A stretch of 17,269 bases of DNA, taken from the NCBI GenBank assembly GCA_958453935.1, contig CAUDZT010000046.1, positions 1-17,269 of the forward strand. The letters run 5' to 3'. Made by a program: the position numbers and the translations under genes. Positions 15,220-17,269 of the stretch are shown in pieces; within the stretch, counting starts at the first letter, position 1; each line of letters opens with the position of its first letter. This stretch comes from an uncultured Collinsella sp. (lineage in GTDB: Bacteria > Actinomycetota > Coriobacteriia > Coriobacteriales > Coriobacteriaceae). A model generated the notes under the pieces. That model had not been told where the DNA came from and did not search any database. It saw only the letters and a list, made by a program, of their open reading frames with translations.

Positions 15220-15225
15220 TAAACT
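15220..15225 (+). promoter_or_regulatory. Probable -10 element for tRNA-Leu
   Basis: TAAACT lies 17 bp upstream of the tRNA, with a weak -35 inside the end of the preceding gene. Confidence 0.35.
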
Positions 15226-15241
15226 AACTCACGCATTGCGT

Positions 15242-15328
15242 GCCCGAGTGGCGGAATTGGCAGACGCAGTGGACTCAAAATCCACCGTTGGCAACAACGT
15301 GCGAGTTCGAGTCTCGCCTCGGGCACCA
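15242..15328 (+). tRNA. tRNA-Leu (CAA anticodon)
   Basis: Acceptor arms GCCCGAG (15242-15248) and CTCGGGC (15318-15324) pair fully, followed by discriminator A and an encoded CCA. The anticodon stem GTGGA/TCCAC encloses CTCAAAA, with anticodon CAA at 15276-15278, which reads UUG. The long variable arm and length of 87 nt fit a class II leucine tRNA. The T arm is GCGAG-TTCGAGT-CTCGC. Confidence 0.97.
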
Positions 15329-15347
15329 TTCATGCAAGCGAGCGTTC

Positions 15348-15370
15348 AAGGGGGTTGCGGCCCCCTTTTT
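15348..15370 (+). terminator. Intrinsic terminator of tRNA-Leu
   Basis: AAGGGGG, loop TTGCGG, CCCCCTT, followed by TTT, 20 bp after the CCA. Confidence 0.85.
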
Positions 15371-15405
15371 CGTGCCGAACTCGCGTGAGCGCGCGAAGCG
15401 TTAAG

Positions 15406-15481
15406 CAAACAGGCTTGTGGCCTGTTTGTAGCGGAGCGTGGCGAGGGCGCCACGCGCCCGAAGCCCGGGGCTTCGCGAAGC
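15406..15481. repeat. Run of hairpins between the two tRNA-end copies
   Basis: CAAACAGGC/GCCTGTTTG (15406-15414/15420-15428), GCGTGGCG/CGCCACGC (15436-15443/15448-15455), GAAGCCC-G-GGGCTTC (15460-15474) and GCTTCGCGAAGC (15470-15481). No gene is apparent. It may be a degraded insert or a structured RNA. Confidence 0.55.
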
Positions 15482-15489
15482 GAAGGCCC

Positions 15490-15553
15490 TTCGAGTCTCG
15501 CCTCGGGCACCATACATACAAGCGAGTGTTCAAGGGGGTCAAGGCCCCTTTTT
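15490..15553 (+). pseudogene. Partial second copy of the tRNA-Leu 3' end and terminator
   Basis: Positions 15490-15513 are identical to 15306-15329 (T-loop, acceptor 3' strand, CCA). The match continues with three mismatches through AAGCGAGTGTTCAAGGGGG into a second terminator (AAGGGG 15532-15537, CCCCTT 15545-15550, then TTT). The T-stem upstream is broken and the rest of the tRNA is missing. The copy starts in the T-loop, where integrases commonly recombine, so it reads as an attachment-site scar or a collapsed tandem duplication. Confidence 0.8.
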
Positions 15554-15586
15554 CGTGTACGTAATGTGATAACGCGCTGTACGTGT

Positions 15587-15592
15587 TATTAT
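15587..15592 (+). promoter_or_regulatory. Extended -10 promoter of the infC operon
   Basis: TATTAT is preceded by TGT, an extended -10, with TGTGAT (15565-15570) as a weak -35. This places the transcript start near 15600 and leaves a leader of about 170 nt. Confidence 0.5.
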
Positions 15593-15599
15593 TCGCAAG

Positions 15600-15755
15600 G
15601 CGTTGTTCCCGCAATGCCCTAAAGAGGAACCTGAGGGTTCCCACCTTTTGGCGCCAATGAGCAGCTGACTGGTCATACAACTTAGATTCCCTTCCTCAAA
15701 TCGTGGAAGACTATGTGTACGACCTGGTTGCTGAGAAGCGCCGGGTTATTTTTTT
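15600..15755 (+). promoter_or_regulatory. infC operon leader ending in an intrinsic attenuator
   Basis: The leader has the hairpin GGAACC-TGAG-GGTTCC (15626-15641) and the palindrome TTGGCGCCAA (15648-15657). GGAAC (15626-15630) could instead pair with GTTCC at 15605-15609. It ends with CCTGG-TT-GCT-GAGA-AGC-G-CCGGG (15723-15745) and TTATTTTTTT, a terminator placed immediately before the infC ribosome site. In Bacillus the same operon is controlled by protein L20 through leader termination; this leader has the layout for such control, but whether L20 binds it is inference. Confidence 0.6.
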
Positions 15756-15774
15756 ATGAATGGAGGTAGGGAAA

Positions 15775-16329
15775 ATAGCTAAGTCTGATGACACCCGCAT
15801 CAACGACGAGATCACTGCATCTTCGTGTCGTTTGATTGGCGTCGATGGCTCTCAGCTCGGCCTGTTCGCCATCCGCGATGCCCAGCGCGTCGCCGACGAT
15901 CAGGGTCTCGACCTGGTCGAGATCGCTCCCAACGCGGAGCCGCCGGTCTGCAAGGTCATGGACTACGGTAAGTTCAAGTACCAGCAGGCCATGAAGGCCA
16001 AGGCTGCTCGTAAGAACCAGTCCAAGGTCGAGGTCAAGGAAATGAAGTTCCGACCCAAGATCGACGTTGGCGACTACGAGACCAAGAAGGGCCACGTTCT
16101 GCGTTTCCTCAAGAAGGGCGCACGCGTTAAGATCACCATCATGTTCCGCGGCCGTGAGATGGCTCACCCGGAGCAGGGCCTTAACGTTCTCGAGCGTCTC
16201 GCCGAGGATCTCAAGCCTTACGCTACGGTCGAGTCCAAGCCTAAGATGGAAGGCCGTAACATGCTTATGCTGCTCGCCCCGATTAAGGGCGCCTTCGATG
16301 AGGATAAAGCGGCAAGCGATAGCAAGTAA
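15775..16329 (+). CDS. infC: Translation initiation factor IF-3
   Basis: This 184-residue protein has both IF-3 domains: an N-terminal half (RINDEI, DLVEIAPNAEPPVCKVMDYG with the IF-3 signature), a basic linker (KAKAARKNQSK) and a C-terminal half (KEMKFRPKIDVGDYETKKGH, ITIMFRGREMAHPEQG). It binds the 30S subunit, prevents premature 50S joining and checks start codons. I place the start at AUA (15775) because GGAGGT (15762-15767) lies at ideal spacing before it; the in-frame ATG at 15760 overlaps that site and has no ribosome site of its own. Rare start codons are a known autoregulation device of infC. It leads the operon with rpmI and rplT. Confidence 0.93.
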   Translation: MAKSDDTRINDEITASSCRLIGVDGSQLGLFAIRDAQRVADDQGLDLVEIAPNAEPPVCKVMDYGKFKYQQAMKAKAARKNQSKVEVKEMKFRPKIDVGDYETKKGHVLRFLKKGARVKITIMFRGREMAHPEQGLNVLERLAEDLKPYATVESKPKMEGRNMLMLLAPIKGAFDEDKAASDSK

Positions 16330-16361
16330 CTAGTGTTCTGTAACCGATTAAGGAGTATTTC

Positions 16362-16553
16362 ATGCCTAAGATGAAGTCCCACAGCGGCACCAAGAAGCGT
16401 TTCCGCAAGACTGGTACCGGCAAGCTTATGCGCGCCAAGGCTTTCAAGAGCCACATCCTGAGCAAGAAGTCCACCAAGCGTAAGCGTGGCTTCCGTCAGG
16501 AGACCGAGATCGCCGCTGCCGACCGCAAGGTCATCAAGTCGCGTCTCGCCTAA
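16362..16553 (+). CDS. rpmI: 50S ribosomal protein L35
   Basis: This 63-residue, strongly basic protein starts MPKMKSHSGTKKRFRKTGTGK and has SHILSKKSTKRKRGFR, the L35 pattern at normal length. It is a structural part of the large subunit. TAAGGAG precedes the ATG. It sits between infC and rplT in the conserved order. Confidence 0.97.
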   Translation: MPKMKSHSGTKKRFRKTGTGKLMRAKAFKSHILSKKSTKRKRGFRQETEIAAADRKVIKSRLA

Positions 16554-16599
16554 GTTCGCGTTCCCGTTTTTCGTTTTACCGTCTAGGAGTTGATAGAAC

Positions 16600-16959
16600 A
16601 TGGCACGTATTAAGCGCGCTGTTGCCGCCAAGAAGAAGCGCCGTACCGTTATGCACCGTGCGAAGGGTTACTACGGTGCCGCTTCGCGTACTTACAAGCA
16701 TGCTAAAGAGCAGGTCCAGCACTCCCTGCAGTATCAGTATCGTGATCGCCGCAACAAGAAGCGCGAGATCCGTTCTCTCTGGATCACCCGTATCAACGCT
16801 GCTGCTCGCCTGAACGACATCTCTTACTCTCAGTTCATGCACGGCCTGAAGGTTGCCGGCATCGAGCTCGACCGCAAGGTCCTGGCTCAGATGGCTTACG
16901 AGGACATCGAGTCCTTCAACGAGCTGGCTGCCATTGCCAAGAAGGCTCTCGAGGCCTAA
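16600..16959 (+). CDS. rplT: 50S ribosomal protein L20
   Basis: This 119-residue protein matches L20 along its length: MARIKRAVAAKKKRRTVM, then AKGYYGAASRTYKHAKEQV, YRDRRNKKREIRSLWITRI and FMHGLKVAGIELDRKVLA. It binds 23S rRNA early in large-subunit assembly and in several bacteria also represses its own operon. The start has TAGGAG upstream; the gene follows rpmI by 46 bp and is the last of the operon. Confidence 0.97.
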   Translation: MARIKRAVAAKKKRRTVMHRAKGYYGAASRTYKHAKEQVQHSLQYQYRDRRNKKREIRSLWITRINAAARLNDISYSQFMHGLKVAGIELDRKVLAQMAYEDIESFNELAAIAKKALEA

Positions 16960-16978
16960 TAGATTCTGTTGAATCGCT

Positions 16979-17016
16979 AGGGGAGTGTCGCGTTGTGCGC
17001 GGCGCTCCCTCTTTTT
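16979..17016 (+). terminator. Strong intrinsic terminator of infC-rpmI-rplT
   Basis: GGGAGTGTCGCG (16981-16992) pairs with CGCGGCGCTCCC (16998-17009) with two G-U pairs, followed by TCTTTTT, 21 bp after the rplT stop. Confidence 0.9.
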
Positions 17017-17062
17017 ATCTGAAGTGCGGTTTACATTGCTAAAAGCGCGGGTAGATAAACAC

Positions 17063-17269
17063 TTACAGGTGACCGATCTCTATATATTCCTGAACCAAAG
17101 GGTCATCATCTGATATGTGCGGAAGATCCGCGCCAGTCTTTCTATTACCTATAGAAAGCGATATGTTGTGTAGGACTTGTGAAGAGCGGAATTGACGTCC
17201 CACAAGGCTTCGCCGTCTGGCAATATATCTCCTTGCCGCGCGGCCCGGTCGGACCGGATCAGCCGCCAG
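17063..17269 (-). pseudogene. 3' end of an unidentified minus-strand gene, possibly frameshifted
   Basis: A frame open from the window edge ends at TAA (17063-17065), with a natural-looking tail ADLPHISDDDPLVQEYIEIGHL split here only by its stop. A second frame, open from 17268 to TAG at 17149-17151, gives a more protein-like and GC3-rich upstream part (ILPDGEALWDVNSALHKSY). Read together with a shift near 17150 they would form one continuous product. I do not recognise the family. Either frame alone could be the real end, and the gene continues outside the window. Confidence 0.4.

Noticed and set aside
15330..15680. A 116-codon minus-strand frame across the tRNA terminators
   Set aside because: It runs through two terminators, several palindromes and the degraded tRNA copy; such translated tRNA flanks are common false genes.
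1..17269. CRISPR array or defence island
   Set aside because: No regularly spaced repeats and no cas, restriction or toxin-antitoxin genes; the RecJ-helicase sits in a housekeeping neighbourhood with rel and does not suggest defence.

Overview
The window looks like chromosomal DNA from a high-GC actinobacterium of class Coriobacteriia, most likely Collinsella or a close relative. The evidence is the GC-rich codon use, the protein sequences, strong AGGAGG-type ribosome sites, and a mix of actinobacterial composition with a Firmicute-like recJ-rel-metallohydrolase gene order. The genus call is recognition, not a database match.

Layout. Positions 58-1579 hold an IS110-family insertion sequence of the IS1111 type. 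It has a DEDD transposase on the minus strand, a perfect 14-bp inverted repeat at its ends and a long structured non-coding 3' end. It abuts a minus-strand cluster (2954-1737) of a PadR repressor, a DUF1700/HAAS-type membrane protein and a short, probably truncated, membrane-anchored protein. That cluster has a near-consensus promoter overlapped by a candidate operator. Dispersed palindromes sharing the core TGGGGACGT lie on both sides of it.

From 3239 there is a two-gene unit of cutC and a GalT-like HIT protein. A convergent BASS-family transporter follows on the minus strand. The central block (6023-12454, plus strand) holds a large RecJ nuclease with a RecQ-like helicase fused into it, the bifunctional (p)ppGpp synthetase/hydrolase Rel, and a glyoxalase-II-like metallohydrolase. 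Next come class II fructose-bisphosphate aldolase, a 93-nt intergenic hairpin and a transglutaminase-fold protein.

From 15242 there is tRNA-Leu(CAA) with its terminator. A degraded second copy of the tRNA 3' end plus terminator lies 184 bp downstream. After this comes the translation operon infC-rpmI-rplT, with a leader that ends in an intrinsic terminator and an apparent AUA start codon for infC. A strong terminator closes the operon. The last 200 bp carry the end of a minus-strand gene that may be frameshifted.

How it fits together: most of the window is housekeeping (repair, stringent response, glycolysis, translation). The accessory signal is concentrated in the IS1111 element with its presumed guide RNA, the palindromic repeats, and the tRNA-end duplication. 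The most distinctive items are the RecJ-helicase fusion, the candidate bridge RNA and circle-junction promoter of the IS, the infC leader and start codon, and the tRNA scar. No CRISPR array or recognisable defence island is present.
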